This document shows, one piece after another, positions 16,885-25,396 of a stretch of DNA of 64,000 nucleotides (the stretch's first letter is position 1; each line of letters begins with the position of its first letter). Both the position numbers and the translations under genes were made by a program. The stretch spans positions 118,444 to 182,443 of the forward strand of contig NZ_JBGCCU010000026.1 in NCBI RefSeq assembly GCF_041261445.1. The letters run 5' to 3'. Under the pieces are notes generated by a model, which was given only the letters and a program-made list of their open reading frames with translations, was not told where the DNA came from and made no database searches. The DNA comes from Catenulispora sp. EB89. GTDB lineage: Bacteria; Actinomycetota; Actinomycetes; Streptomycetales; Catenulisporaceae.

Positions 16885-16912
16885 GTGTCGGCGCCGTCCC
16901 TAGCACCGACAC
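16885..16912. terminator. Possible terminator hairpin between convergent genes
   Basis: GTGTCGG (16885-16891) pairs with CCGACAC (16906-16912) over a 14-base loop, between the convergent condensation-domain and secreted-protein genes. Short stem, no T-tract. Confidence 0.35.
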
Positions 16913-16924
16913 ACCCGGGGGCGC

Positions 16925-17326
16925 CTACTGCGGGATGTAAACGGTGCTGCTGTACACCCAGCCGTATTGCTCCCCGTCGCCGAGTATCGCGATGGCACTG
17001 GCTTGGTAGTCGCCGGGCGTGGCGCCCCCGGAGACAGTCAGGCTGGCGCTGTAGGTGGAGCCGAAGTTCTGCCCCTTGGCCACAGGTGCGCCCCCGTTGT
17101 AGGACAGGTCGGCCTCCAGGTACAGGGTCGTCGGGTACGCACAGTGGATGATGGCGGTGGATGACACGCTGCCTCCGGCGTACGCCGGGTTCGTGACGGT
17201 CAGAGTGCACGGGATGGCGTTGGCCTGTGCGGCGCCGGCGGAACCGACCATGCCGGCGGTCAGCAGCATTGCGAGGGTTACGGCGCCCCGGCCGAGGAAA
17301 CGGGCTCGTCGTATCGTTTCGTCCAT
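16925..17326 (-). CDS. Small secreted protein of unknown function
   Basis: 133 residues. A Sec signal peptide (RRARFLGRGAVTLAMLLTAG core, cleaved near AQA-NAI, about residue 36) is followed by an approximately 97-residue beta-rich domain with two cysteines (IPCTLTV and IIHCAYP) likely to form a disulphide. The remainder (LEADLSYNG, ATPGDYQASAIAIL, GWVYSSTVYIP) looks like an immunoglobulin-type sandwich. Such small secreted beta proteins are common in streptomycetes and mostly uncharacterised. A strong ribosome binding site (AGGAGG) lies ahead of the ATG at 17326. Convergent with the condensation-domain gene. Confidence 0.75.
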   Translation of the reverse strand: MDETIRRARFLGRGAVTLAMLLTAGMVGSAGAAQANAIPCTLTVTNPAYAGGSVSSTAIIHCAYPTTLYLEADLSYNGGAPVAKGQNFGSTYSASLTVSGGATPGDYQASAIAILGDGEQYGWVYSSTVYIPQ

Positions 17327-17490
17327 GGGGGTATTCCTCCTGTGCTCAGACTGAGGCTTCCCCCGTTCCGAGCGACTCTCCGGCCGCCGCGGACATCATC
17401 AGAGTTCTGCGAAGCAGAGGGATAGTCAAGTCTGGGTCCACATGGCGATATGCCAGGGATGAGATCGTGTCAGAGATCGCGCGCTCAGCG

Positions 17491-18045
17491 ATGCGGGGGG
17501 GGGACTGCCGATGCCCGGTGTGGCAGTCGCGGTGGCGGTGGGTCGCGGGGTGCGCCAGCAGGAACGGGCCCGCGGCGCGGTCGGACAAGTCCGTCGACGG
17601 GGCGATCCAGTTCGCCGCCGCTCAGGTCGTCGCCACCGGCGATCTCGCCAGCGCCGCCGCCGGCCACGTCGACGTCTGGCTCGACGCCTCGGGTCTCCCG
17701 GTCGAGATCGTCTTCCAGTCCGCCGCGGACAAGCAGTCTCCTGGCCGTACCGAGCTGCATTTCAGCCAGTGGGGCCGGCCGGTCACGATCACACCGCCGC
17801 CGGCTGATCAAGTCCTCACGGAACAGGACCAGATCTCGTTCGCGATCCCCGGCCGGCAGTTCGAAATCTCCGGAGATCACCCGGACGGTCCGACGTTCTC
17901 GCAGAGCGGTGGCGGCACCATCATCGGCCGCCCTCCGTCGGGCGACTCAGGCCAGCCGGTCTGCGTCCCGGTCAGTGTCTCGTTGCCCGCCCAGCCGGCG
18001 CCGACGACCCTGTGCGTCACCTTGTCGGCACCGACGCATACCTGA
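17491..18045 (+). pseudogene. 5'-decayed LppX/LprAFG-like lipoprotein remnant
   Basis: The last 150 codons read like the end of a mycobacterial-type LppX/LprAFG lipoprotein: GHVDVWLDASGLPVEIVF, TELHFSQWGRPVTITPPP and ADQVLTEQ correspond to the family's WLD...G, Y(S/T)xWG and APP-Q blocks. The upstream part lacks a signal peptide and lipobox; the in-frame ATG at 17491 has no ribosome binding site and is followed by a run of nine G (17495-17503), a plausible frameshift site. The preceding 250 bases show no family-like reading in any frame. I treat it as a degraded gene; a short, still expressed cytosolic derivative is less likely. Confidence 0.5.
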
Positions 18046-18124
18046 GCCGTTAGTCCGCAGGTTCGGGTTCAAGCCCCTGGCGGCGGCCAGAGTTCTGACA
18101 GGCAGCAGCTCAGCCTTCGAAAAG

Positions 18125-18787
18125 TCAGCCGCCGGCCGGCGCCATCGCCGCCCGGGCCCGGGCCAGGATGTCGGTGACCGGGCGCTGAAGCAGTTCGGCG
18201 AGGCGTTCCCGGTCCTGCGCGGCCACGGCGGCGAGGATCAGGCGGAACTGCACCTTCGATTCCTGCGGTGCGGCCAGGATGTCGTAGTTGCGAGCGCGGT
18301 ACGCGGCGGTGCGGGCCCACAGGCGTTCGATCTCGGCGATGATCAGGGCGCGGTCGCAGAGCCGGTAGATCGACAGGTAGAAGTCGGCCATCGCCTCGCG
18401 GGCCAGGTCCGGGCGGCCGAGGAGGGCGTCGGACTCGATGCGGTCGACGTGCGCCGACAGTTCGGCCAGTACCTCTGGGCCGGGCCAGCGGATGGTTCGG
18501 ATCGCCTCGTTCTCGAGCAGGTCGCGCAGGGTGTAGAGCTGCTCGATCTCCTCGGTGCTGAACTTCGCGACGAAGTAGCCCTGGTTCAGGCCGTGGATGA
18601 GCAGCCCCTCGTTGCTGAGGATCTCCAGGGCTTCGCGTACCGGCGGCCGGGAGACGCCGCATCGTTCGGCCCAGACCTGTTGGCGGAGTTGCTCCCCCGG
18701 GGACAGCTCGCCGCTGAGGATGGCGCCGCGGACGGCGTCCAGAACCTTCGCTGTCGTCCGGCTCGCGGGGCGTGCAAATGTGGCCAC
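18125..18787 (-). CDS. GntR regulator, FadR/FCD subfamily
   Basis: 220 residues from the GTG at 18787; the frame extends to 18886 but that would overlap the divergent gene and its promoter. Winged helix at about residues 10-72 (TAKVLDAVRGAILSGELSPG, CGVSRPPVREALEILSNEGL), then an FCD ligand domain with metal-binding-type residues (TLRDLLENEAIR, DFYLSIYRLCDR). FadR/FCD regulators commonly sense carboxylic acids and control catabolic genes. The perfect palindrome GTCTTCAA-GA-TTGAAGAC just across the intergenic gap is the likely operator; control of the SRPBCC/amidohydrolase/oxygenase cluster is inferred from divergent placement. Confidence 0.87.
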   Translation of the reverse strand: MATFARPASRTTAKVLDAVRGAILSGELSPGEQLRQQVWAERCGVSRPPVREALEILSNEGLLIHGLNQGYFVAKFSTEEIEQLYTLRDLLENEAIRTIRWPGPEVLAELSAHVDRIESDALLGRPDLAREAMADFYLSIYRLCDRALIIAEIERLWARTAAYRARNYDILAAPQESKVQFRLILAAVAAQDRERLAELLQRPVTDILARARAAMAPAGG

Positions 18788-18821
18788 GCCCGAACCGTAG
18801 CAGCCTTCCGAGCTCCCCCGA

Positions 18822-18858
18822 TTGACAGCGGCGGCGTTCGTCTTCAAGATTGAAGACA
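18822..18858 (+). promoter_or_regulatory. Promoter with consensus -35 placed for a leaderless mRNA
   Basis: A consensus TTGACA occupies 18822-18827. At 17 bases spacing the -10 is CAAGAT (18845-18850), weak but in place, and the start of transcription would fall at about 18858, which is the A of the ATG of the SRPBCC gene. There is no Shine-Dalgarno sequence, so leaderless translation is likely. Confidence 0.5.
18840..18857. promoter_or_regulatory. GntR operator GTCTTCAA-GA-TTGAAGAC
   Basis: Perfect eight-base arms with two central bases, covering the -10 region and ending at the base before the SRPBCC start codon. A further half-site ATTGAAGACA follows at 18861-18870. Position and symmetry fit repression by the divergent FadR-type regulator. 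Confidence 0.6.
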
Positions 18859-19409
18859 TGATTGAAGACACGAACGGCACGGCCATCGCGGACCTCTACG
18901 TGCCGCAGATTCCGGACAACCTGAACATCCGGTTCGTGGAGAACCGCATCGTCGTGAAGCGCCCGGCGCAGGTCGTCTACGACTGGGTGACGACGTGGGC
19001 GAATCTGCCGAAGTGGCTGCCGATGGCCTCGGGCACCGAGGTGCTGCGCGGCACCGCGGGCGCCCCGGCCGAACTGGGCGACGAGCTGCTGGAGCACATC
19101 TTCCCGGAGCTGAACGAGAAGCCGAAGCTCTACACGGTCGTGGCCCGGGTCCCCGGCAAGCTGTGGACGGTGGTCGGCCGCGACGTGCTCGACGACGGCA
19201 CCCCGGCGGCCCGCATGCACGCGATCGCCACGTTCACCACCTTCGACCTCGGCGACGGCACGACGCTGTTCTGCCGGCTCTTCGAGCGTCTGGTACCGCC
19301 CACCGAGCCCGCCGGGCCGCACCCGGTCGAGGACCCGGCGCGCATCCAGCCCGGATTGGAAGCGCTGAAGGCGCACATCGAGGGCACAGCCGTGCAGCCC
19401 GGCGCGTAG
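18858..19409 (+). CDS. SRPBCC (polyketide cyclase/START-like) family protein
   Basis: 183 residues from the ATG at 18858; the TTG at 18822 that would give a longer frame is the -35 element. The fold signature is AQVVYDWVTTWANLPKWLPMASG, then GDELLEHIFPE, LWTVVGRDVL and a C-terminal helix (LEALKAHIEG). SRPBCC proteins bind hydrophobic ligands in a helix-grip cavity and act as cyclases, aromatases, hydroxylase partners or binding proteins. First gene of the GntR-divergent cluster, 93 bases ahead of the amidohydrolase, so it may bind or process the pathway substrate. No catalytic role can be read from the sequence. Confidence 0.75.
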   Translation: MIEDTNGTAIADLYVPQIPDNLNIRFVENRIVVKRPAQVVYDWVTTWANLPKWLPMASGTEVLRGTAGAPAELGDELLEHIFPELNEKPKLYTVVARVPGKLWTVVGRDVLDDGTPAARMHAIATFTTFDLGDGTTLFCRLFERLVPPTEPAGPHPVEDPARIQPGLEALKAHIEGTAVQPGA

Positions 19410-19502
19410 CGGATAGCAGGACCCTCACACACCCGCAGTCCCCGAACAACCGGGCCCACCGGACCGAACGCCGCCGAACGCCGCCGTACCAGGAGCCACC
19501 CG

Positions 19503-20972
19503 ATGTCCTCGACCACCCACCGACCAACCACCCCTCGACCGACCGTCCTGCGCGGCGGCACCGTCCTCACCGTGGATTCCGCCCACACCGTCCTGGAAGA
19601 CCACGACGTGCTCTCGATCGACGGCCGGATCGCCGCGATCGGCGCCGGCCTCGCCGTCCCCGACGGCACCGAGGAGATCGACGCCCGCGGCGGCCTGGTC
19701 ATGCCCGGCATGATCGACACCCACCGGCACATGTGGCAGACCACGACCCGCGGCTACGGCGCGGACTGGACCCTGACGCAGTACTTCGTCTGGTACTACC
19801 TGAACTGGGGCAAGAAGTTCCGGCCCGAGGACATCCACGCCGGCAACGTCCTCGGCGCGCTGGAGGCGATCGACGCCGGCGTCACCACCACCGTCGACTG
19901 GTCGCACGGCCTGCAGACCATCGACCACGCCGACGCCGCGGTCGACGCGCTGGCCTCGGTACCGGGACGATTCGTCCTGGCCTACGGCAACATCCAGGAC
20001 GCCCCAGCCACCTGGACCACCGCTCCGGAATTCCACACGTTCTTCCAGCGCCGAGCCGGTGATCTGGAAGGCTTCCAAATCGCCTTCGACGTCACCGGCG
20101 ACCCCGGCTTCCCCGAACAGCCGGCCTTCGACGCCGCCCGCGAACTCGACATGGCGGTCACCACCCACGCCGGAGTCTGGGGCGCCACCGGCGACGACGC
20201 GATACGACTGATCCACGAGCACGGATACGCCGAGGCCCGCACGGTATACGTACACGCCTCCACACTCTCAGCAGACTCCTACGACCGCATCGCAGCGACC
20301 GGCGGCTCAGTATCGGTGTCCACAGAAAGCGAGCAAAGCGCCGGGCAGGGCTACCTCGCCACCGCTGCCCTGCGCGCGCACGGCATCCCGGTGTCGTTGT
20401 CGATCGACAGCTGCGTGCTGTGCAGCGGCGACCTGTTCACCGCGATGCGCACCACCCTGGGCGCCGACCGCGCCTACGAACACCTGACCGCACACGCCCG
20501 CGGCGAGACCGTCACCCACGCCGCCCTGCACGCCGACCAAGTCGTCGAATGGGCCACCCTCGGCGGCGCGCGGGCGATCGGGCGCGAGCGCGACCTGGGC
20601 AGCGTGGAAGTCGGCAAGCTGGCAGACCTCGTGCTCATCCGCAACGAGAACTCACCGGCCATGACGCCGCTGCTGAACCCGCACGGACACGTCGTCCTGC
20701 AAGCTCAACGCGGTGACGTCGACACGGTCCTGGTCGGCGGCCGGATCGTCAAGCGCCACCACCGCCTGGTCGACGTCGACCTGGCCGCAGCCCGCCGCGC
20801 GGCCGAGGCCACGGTCGACTACCTGCGCGCCGAGATGGGTGAGCAGGCCTGGCACCTGGACATGAACCCCGACATCCCGCAGACCAAGGTCCTCGACAAC
20901 CCCTACACCTACACCGACTACCGCTCGGCGGCCACCCACGGCGACAGCGAATCAGCCGAATCAGGGAGCTGA
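19503..20972 (+). CDS. Amidohydrolase, TrzA/AtzA-like
   Basis: 489 residues. N-terminal beta-sandwich strand (TVLRGGTVLTVDSAHTV), then MPGMIDTHRHMWQ with metal ligands H74 and H76, later VTTHAGV and YVHASTL (further His) and SIDSCV (Asp), closing with GKLADLVLIRNE as in the TrzA/guanine-deaminase-like branch. These enzymes hydrolyse or deaminate amidic or heterocyclic C-N bonds; the substrate is unknown. AGGAG precedes the ATG. Same strand as and 93 bases after the SRPBCC gene, so probably one transcript under the GntR operator. The C-terminal 60 residues are hydrophilic and extend beyond the barrel. Confidence 0.85.
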   Translation: MSSTTHRPTTPRPTVLRGGTVLTVDSAHTVLEDHDVLSIDGRIAAIGAGLAVPDGTEEIDARGGLVMPGMIDTHRHMWQTTTRGYGADWTLTQYFVWYYLNWGKKFRPEDIHAGNVLGALEAIDAGVTTTVDWSHGLQTIDHADAAVDALASVPGRFVLAYGNIQDAPATWTTAPEFHTFFQRRAGDLEGFQIAFDVTGDPGFPEQPAFDAARELDMAVTTHAGVWGATGDDAIRLIHEHGYAEARTVYVHASTLSADSYDRIAATGGSVSVSTESEQSAGQGYLATAALRAHGIPVSLSIDSCVLCSGDLFTAMRTTLGADRAYEHLTAHARGETVTHAALHADQVVEWATLGGARAIGRERDLGSVEVGKLADLVLIRNENSPAMTPLLNPHGHVVLQAQRGDVDTVLVGGRIVKRHHRLVDVDLAAARRAAEATVDYLRAEMGEQAWHLDMNPDIPQTKVLDNPYTYTDYRSAATHGDSESAESGS

Positions 20973-21026
20973 CGCAGGCTCCGGTTCACAGAAGAGCAGG
21001 TTTCCTCGGCGGTTGTAGGAGAAACA

Positions 21027-22104
21027 GTGAGTGACAAGCTACCCACACTGACACGCGGGCAGGCCGCCTCGCACGACGACCGGACCTGGGCGTCCTCGCG
21101 GGCCGGTCTGGCCCTGGCCACACTGGCGACCGCCCAGTTCATGGTGGTGCTCGACTCCTCGATCGTGAATGTCGCCCTGCCATCGATCCACCGTGGCCTG
21201 CACCTGACAGCGTTAGATGTCCTGGGTCGTCGACGGCTATCTCGTCGCCTTCGGCGGGCTGCTGCTGCTCGGCGGGCGCCTCGCGGACGTCTTCCCTCGC
21301 CGGGCGGTGTTCGCCGCGGGCCTGGCCGTGTTCGTCCTGGCGTCCGCGGCCTGCGGACAGGCCGCGAACGGCTCGATGCTGGTCGTCTCGCGGGTCGTCC
21401 AGGGCTGCGGCGGCGCGGTGATGGCGCCGGCTGCGCTCTCCCTGGTGCTGACGCTCTTCCCGGACCGGGCCGGACGTGCGAAAGCGCTCGGGGTGTGGGA
21501 CGGGGTGTCCGGCGCCGGCGGCATCGCGGGGGTCGGCCTGGGCGGTGTGCTCAGCGACACCGTCGGCTGGTCGTGGATCTTCCTGATCAACGTCCCGGTA
21601 GGGGTCGGTGTTCTGCTGGCGGCGCTGTGGACGGTACGTCCGGTCCCCGCCGGGGGCGGGCGGTTCGACGCCGGCGGCGCGCTGGCCTGCACCCTGGGCC
21701 TGGCCGCGCTCGCCTACGGGTTCGTCAGCGGCTCGCGCGAGGGCTGGACCGGTGGCCAGACCCTGGCCGAATTCGCCGTCGGCATCGCCTCGCTCGCCGT
21801 GTTCGTCGCGATCGAGCACAGGGCAGCCCATCCCCTGGTGCCGTTGAAGGTGTTCGCGCGAGCGCGCCTGGTAACGGCGAACACGGTGATGTTCCTCGTC
21901 AGCGCGGTCTCGGTCGGCACCTTCTATTTCCTTCCCCAGTATCAGCAGTTCGTCCTGCACCAGAGCCCGATCCGCACCAGCCTCGTCCAGCTGCCGATCG
22001 CCGCCGCGATCACGGCGGGCGGATTGTCCGCGCCTCGGATCGCCGCGAAGGCCGGTACCCGTAGCAGCCTCGTCGCCGGGTTGGCAGCCCTCACGGCCGG
22101 GACC
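21027..22104 (+). pseudogene. Broken DHA2-type MFS exporter gene
   Basis: The gene starts correctly (GTAGGAG before GTG 21027) and reads LATAQFMVVLDSSIVNVALP in frame 1, then at about 21210-21217 shifts to frame 2, which continues SWVVDGYLVAFGGLLLLGG, LADVFPRR and GAVMAPAALSL as in intact 14-helix DHA2 exporters. Joining needs one extra base in the gene (or two lost). The second frame holds for about 290 residues and then loses homology at LVAGLAALTAGT near 22095, where an intact protein would have some 130 further residues; the next sequence is the leader of the oxygenase gene. Both a frameshift and a 3' deletion are therefore visible. The cluster's exporter appears inactive. Confidence 0.8.
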
Positions 22105-22129
22105 CATCGACGAAGAGAGAAGAACAGAC

Positions 22130-23464
22130 ATGTTGAACAAGCCATACCTCACCGGCCACTTCACGCCCGTCCCGGACGAGGTCACCGCCGTCGACCTCTC
22201 GATCACCGGAAGCCTCCCGCCCGAACTCAGCGGCCTGTACGTACGCAACGGCCACAATCCCAAGCCTGGAATCACCCCGAGCCACTGGTTCAGGGGCTCC
22301 GGCATGCTGCACGGCCTCCGGCTCGCCGACGGCCGGGCGCAGTGGTACCGCAACCGCTGGGTCAAGACTCCGGCCCTGGACGGCGCCCCGCTCGTCCGGG
22401 ACGACGGGTCGATCGACCTGACGGCCAGCGTCGCGGGAACGCACATCATCGAGCACGGCGGCCGGCTGCTGGCGCTGCAGGAGGCGAACCTGCCCTTCGC
22501 CGTGACGCCCGAACTCGACACGCTCGGCCCGTTCGACTTCCACGGCAAGCTCACCACGGCGATGACCGCGCATCCCAAGGAGGACCCGGAAACCGGCCTC
22601 CTGCACTTCTTCAGCTACTCGCCGGTCGAACCGCACCTGACGTACTTCGAGGCCTCACCGGACGGGCACATCGTGCGCAACGAGGTCGTCCCCGGCGCCG
22701 GTCCCGGTCTGATGCACGACTTCGCCATCACCGCGAGCAAGGCCGTGTTCCTCGACCCGCCGGTGGTCTTCGATCCGGCTGAGACTTCGGGCATCCCGTA
22801 CCGCTGGCACGACGACCGGCCCGCGCGGATCGGCGTGCTCGACCGGCTCGGCGGCTCCGGCGTCACCTGGATCGAGGTCGCGCAGAAGACGGTGCTGCAC
22901 GTCGTCAACGCCTGCGACCTGCCTGATGGCAAGGTGCTGCTCGAGGGCACCGCTTACGACCAGGCGGCCTGGGGGACGTCCTGGAAGTGGTGGATCGGCG
23001 CGCCCGGCCACCCGGACGCGCCCACGTCCGGAGCCGTCGTCACCCGCTGGGTGCTGGACCCGGCCGCCGGCACCGCGGTGGAGGAGCCGATCGACGACCT
23101 CGCCACGGACTTCCCGACGGTCGACGACCGGCTGGTCGGCCGGCCCTCCAGCATCAGCTACCACGTCGCCTTCCCCGGCGCCGGCCTGGAGGAGTTCGCG
23201 CTCGTCAAGCTGAACACGGCCACCGGCGAGCGCCGCCTGTTCCACCCCGGCCGCGGGCGGTACGCCGGGGAGGCCGTCTTCGTGCCCGCGCTCGGTGGGA
23301 CGGCGGAGGATGACGGCTGCCTGCTGACCATCGTCAGCGACCTGGTGGCGGACGCGTCGCAGCTGTTGGTGCTCAACGCGCAGGATCTCAGCACGACGGC
23401 CTCGATCCAGCTGCCGCGCCGTGTGCCCGGCGGCATCCACGGCTCCTGGGTTCCCGCCGCTTGA
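22130..23464 (+). CDS. Carotenoid/lignostilbene cleavage dioxygenase (RPE65 family)
   Basis: 444 residues, normal for bacterial carotenoid cleavage oxygenases. The four iron-binding histidines are H148 (MTAHPKEDP), H196 (LMHDFAIT), H257 (VLHVVNA) and H437 (GIHGSW), in the expected family blocks; GLYVRNGHNP and WFRGSGMLHGL at the N-terminus are also typical. The family splits double bonds of carotenoids, apocarotenoids or stilbenes with O2. Neighbouring FAH-type hydrolase and extradiol dioxygenase genes favour an aromatic (stilbene-like) substrate over a carotenoid (inference). It starts 25 bases after the truncated MFS gene, with a purine-rich GAAGAGAGAAG leader. Confidence 0.9.
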   Translation: MLNKPYLTGHFTPVPDEVTAVDLSITGSLPPELSGLYVRNGHNPKPGITPSHWFRGSGMLHGLRLADGRAQWYRNRWVKTPALDGAPLVRDDGSIDLTASVAGTHIIEHGGRLLALQEANLPFAVTPELDTLGPFDFHGKLTTAMTAHPKEDPETGLLHFFSYSPVEPHLTYFEASPDGHIVRNEVVPGAGPGLMHDFAITASKAVFLDPPVVFDPAETSGIPYRWHDDRPARIGVLDRLGGSGVTWIEVAQKTVLHVVNACDLPDGKVLLEGTAYDQAAWGTSWKWWIGAPGHPDAPTSGAVVTRWVLDPAAGTAVEEPIDDLATDFPTVDDRLVGRPSSISYHVAFPGAGLEEFALVKLNTATGERRLFHPGRGRYAGEAVFVPALGGTAEDDGCLLTIVSDLVADASQLLVLNAQDLSTTASIQLPRRVPGGIHGSWVPAA

Positions 23465-23576
23465 CGGCGTGGCTCTCAGAGCCTTGCTATCAAGGTATCC
23501 ATAATGCTCAAGCTTCAAGTGGTTCCGCCCACGCTCTTCCGGGCGCCCGCTTCCCCCGATCTTCTGGAGGCACCCC

Positions 23577-24419
23577 GTGCGCATCGCGAATCTCTCCGGC
23601 CGTCTGGTCCTCATCGTCGACGGCAAGGCTGTCGACGTCGAAAGGGCCAGCGCCGGCCGCTTCGCCCCCGACCCCCAGGCCGTGTACGAGCGGTGGGAGG
23701 AGTTCCGCGCCTGGGCCGGGACCGCCGTCCTGCCCGAGGCCGCCGCGTTCGACCGGGCCGACCTGGGCTCCCCGGTCCCGGCTCCCCGGCAGGTCCTGGG
23801 GATCGGCCTGAACTACCGCGACCACGCCGCCGAGTCCGGCTTCGCCACACCCGACGGCCTGCCGCCGGTCTTCACCAAGTTCGCCACCAGCATCAGCGGC
23901 CCGGTCACCGAGGTGCGGCTGCCCGCGGGCGGGCACACCGACTGGGAGGTGGAGCTGGTGGCCGTCATCGGCCGCCGCGCCGAGAACGTCCCGGAGGCGC
24001 AGGCCTGGGACCACGTCGCGGGGCTGGCGGTGGGCCAGGACATCTCCGAGCGGATCTCCCAGCTGGCAGGACCGGTTCCGCAGTTCAGCCTGGGCAAGTC
24101 CTTCCCCGGGTTCGCTCCCATCGGGCCGTGGCTGGTCAGCCCCGACGAGTTCGAGAACCCCGACGATCTGGAGCTGCGCTGCACCGTCAACGGCGAGCAG
24201 ATGCAGAAGGGCCGCACCCGCGACCTGATCTTCTCCGTGCCCGCCCTGATCGCCGGGCTGTCCGCCGTCCTGCCCCTGCTGCCGGGCGACGCCATCTTCA
24301 CCGGCACCCCGGCCGGCGTCGGCCTCGGCCGCGACCCGCAGCGCTGGCTGGCGGTCGGCGACGAGCTCGTCAGCACCATCGAGGGCATCGGGGAACTGCG
24401 CCAGACCTTCGTCGCCTGA
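23577..24419 (+). CDS. Fumarylacetoacetate hydrolase family protein
   Basis: 280 residues from a GTG (GGAGG seven bases upstream). FAH fold: VLGIGLNYRDHAAESG, then metal ligands E124 and E126 in DWEVELVAVIG and D155 in VGQDISER, with DLIFSVPALIAGLS and FTGTPAGVG. Members hydrolyse C-C bonds of acylpyruvates, hydrate 2-oxopent-4-enoates or decarboxylate ring-fission products in meta-cleavage pathways. It lies 30 bases ahead of the extradiol dioxygenase gene, so it should act on that enzyme's ring-cleavage product or a later intermediate. Confidence 0.9.
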   Translation: MRIANLSGRLVLIVDGKAVDVERASAGRFAPDPQAVYERWEEFRAWAGTAVLPEAAAFDRADLGSPVPAPRQVLGIGLNYRDHAAESGFATPDGLPPVFTKFATSISGPVTEVRLPAGGHTDWEVELVAVIGRRAENVPEAQAWDHVAGLAVGQDISERISQLAGPVPQFSLGKSFPGFAPIGPWLVSPDEFENPDDLELRCTVNGEQMQKGRTRDLIFSVPALIAGLSAVLPLLPGDAIFTGTPAGVGLGRDPQRWLAVGDELVSTIEGIGELRQTFVA

Positions 24420-24449
24420 CCCCTGCCCCGCCTCCACGAAGGAGTCTTC

Positions 24450-25382
24450 ATGGCACTGCACCGGCTGACCTCCATCACGATGGGGGTCCCCAACGTCGCG
24501 CAGACCGCGTCCTACTACACCGATTTCGGCCTGACCGGGGAAGCGGACGGATGGTTCACCACCCAGGACGCGGGCCGCCAACTGCGCGTCGTCCACGCCC
24601 CGACCCGCCGCCTGGTGGAGGTCCGCATCGGCGTCGACACCCCGGACGACCTGGCCGCGGCAGCCTCCCGGCTGAAGCGGCTGGGCGTCGACGCGGCCGT
24701 ACGGGACACGGCGTTGACCGCCTACGACAAGGCCACCGCCGTCCGCGCCGTCCTGGAGATCGCCCCGCGCCTGGTTCAGGACCCGCAACCGGCCACCGCC
24801 TACAACGGCCCCGGCCGGACGGAGCGCACCGGAACCCGCGCCCCGGGTCTGCTGCGCACCGGCCAGGTCAGGCCCCGCAAACTCGGGCACGCCGTGGTCG
24901 GGACCCCCGACCTCGACGGCACCACGGCCTTCTTCCGCGAAGGACTCGGCTTCAAAGCCTCCGACTACGTCAAAGACCACGGAGCATTCCTGCGCTGCTC
25001 CACCGACCACCACAACATCCTGGTCCTCGCCGCCCCCGTCACCTACCTGCACCACACCTCGTGGCAGGTCGACGACGTCGACGACATCGGCCGCGGCGCC
25101 GCCGCCATGCTCGAGGACCACCCCGAACGGCACGTCTGGGGCCTGGGACGCCACCACGCCGGCTCCAACTTCTTCTGGTACCTCAAGGACCCGGCCGGCA
25201 CCTTCAGCGAGTACTACTCGGACATGGACTGCATCGTCGAGGACCAACTGTGGACGCCGGAGGTCCTCGAAGGAGCCAAGGGCCTGTTCAACTGGGGCCC
25301 GCCACCGCCTCCTTCTTTCCTCGCCCCCGAGGATCTCGCTGCTCTGATGACCGGCAGCCACAATTCGACGATGGGGTCTTGA
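24450..25382 (+). CDS. Extradiol ring-cleavage dioxygenase (VOC superfamily)
   Basis: 310 residues with two vicinal-oxygen-chelate modules, as in type I extradiol dioxygenases such as BphC and catechol 2,3-dioxygenases. The second module carries the iron ligands H147 (KLGHAVVGTPDLD), H202 (LHHTSWQVDD) and E254 (TFSEYYSD). It should open a catechol-type ring beside the hydroxyls. The first module (residues 5-80) lacks ligands, as is normal. Ribosome binding site GAAGGAG. Last gene of the cluster; followed by an 18-bp tandem duplication and the convergent AraC gene. Together with the FAH and lignostilbene-type genes it suggests breakdown of plant aromatic dimers. Confidence 0.9.
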   Translation: MALHRLTSITMGVPNVAQTASYYTDFGLTGEADGWFTTQDAGRQLRVVHAPTRRLVEVRIGVDTPDDLAAAASRLKRLGVDAAVRDTALTAYDKATAVRAVLEIAPRLVQDPQPATAYNGPGRTERTGTRAPGLLRTGQVRPRKLGHAVVGTPDLDGTTAFFREGLGFKASDYVKDHGAFLRCSTDHHNILVLAAPVTYLHHTSWQVDDVDDIGRGAAAMLEDHPERHVWGLGRHHAGSNFFWYLKDPAGTFSEYYSDMDCIVEDQLWTPEVLEGAKGLFNWGPPPPPSFLAPEDLAALMTGSHNSTMGS

Positions 25383-25396
25383 CGGCTGCTGGCCGC

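Noticed and set aside
21217..22782. 521-codon frame that looks like an intact MFS protein with a long tail
   Set aside because: The last 225 codons are the carotenoid oxygenase gene out of frame, and the start lacks helix 1, which is in another frame upstream.
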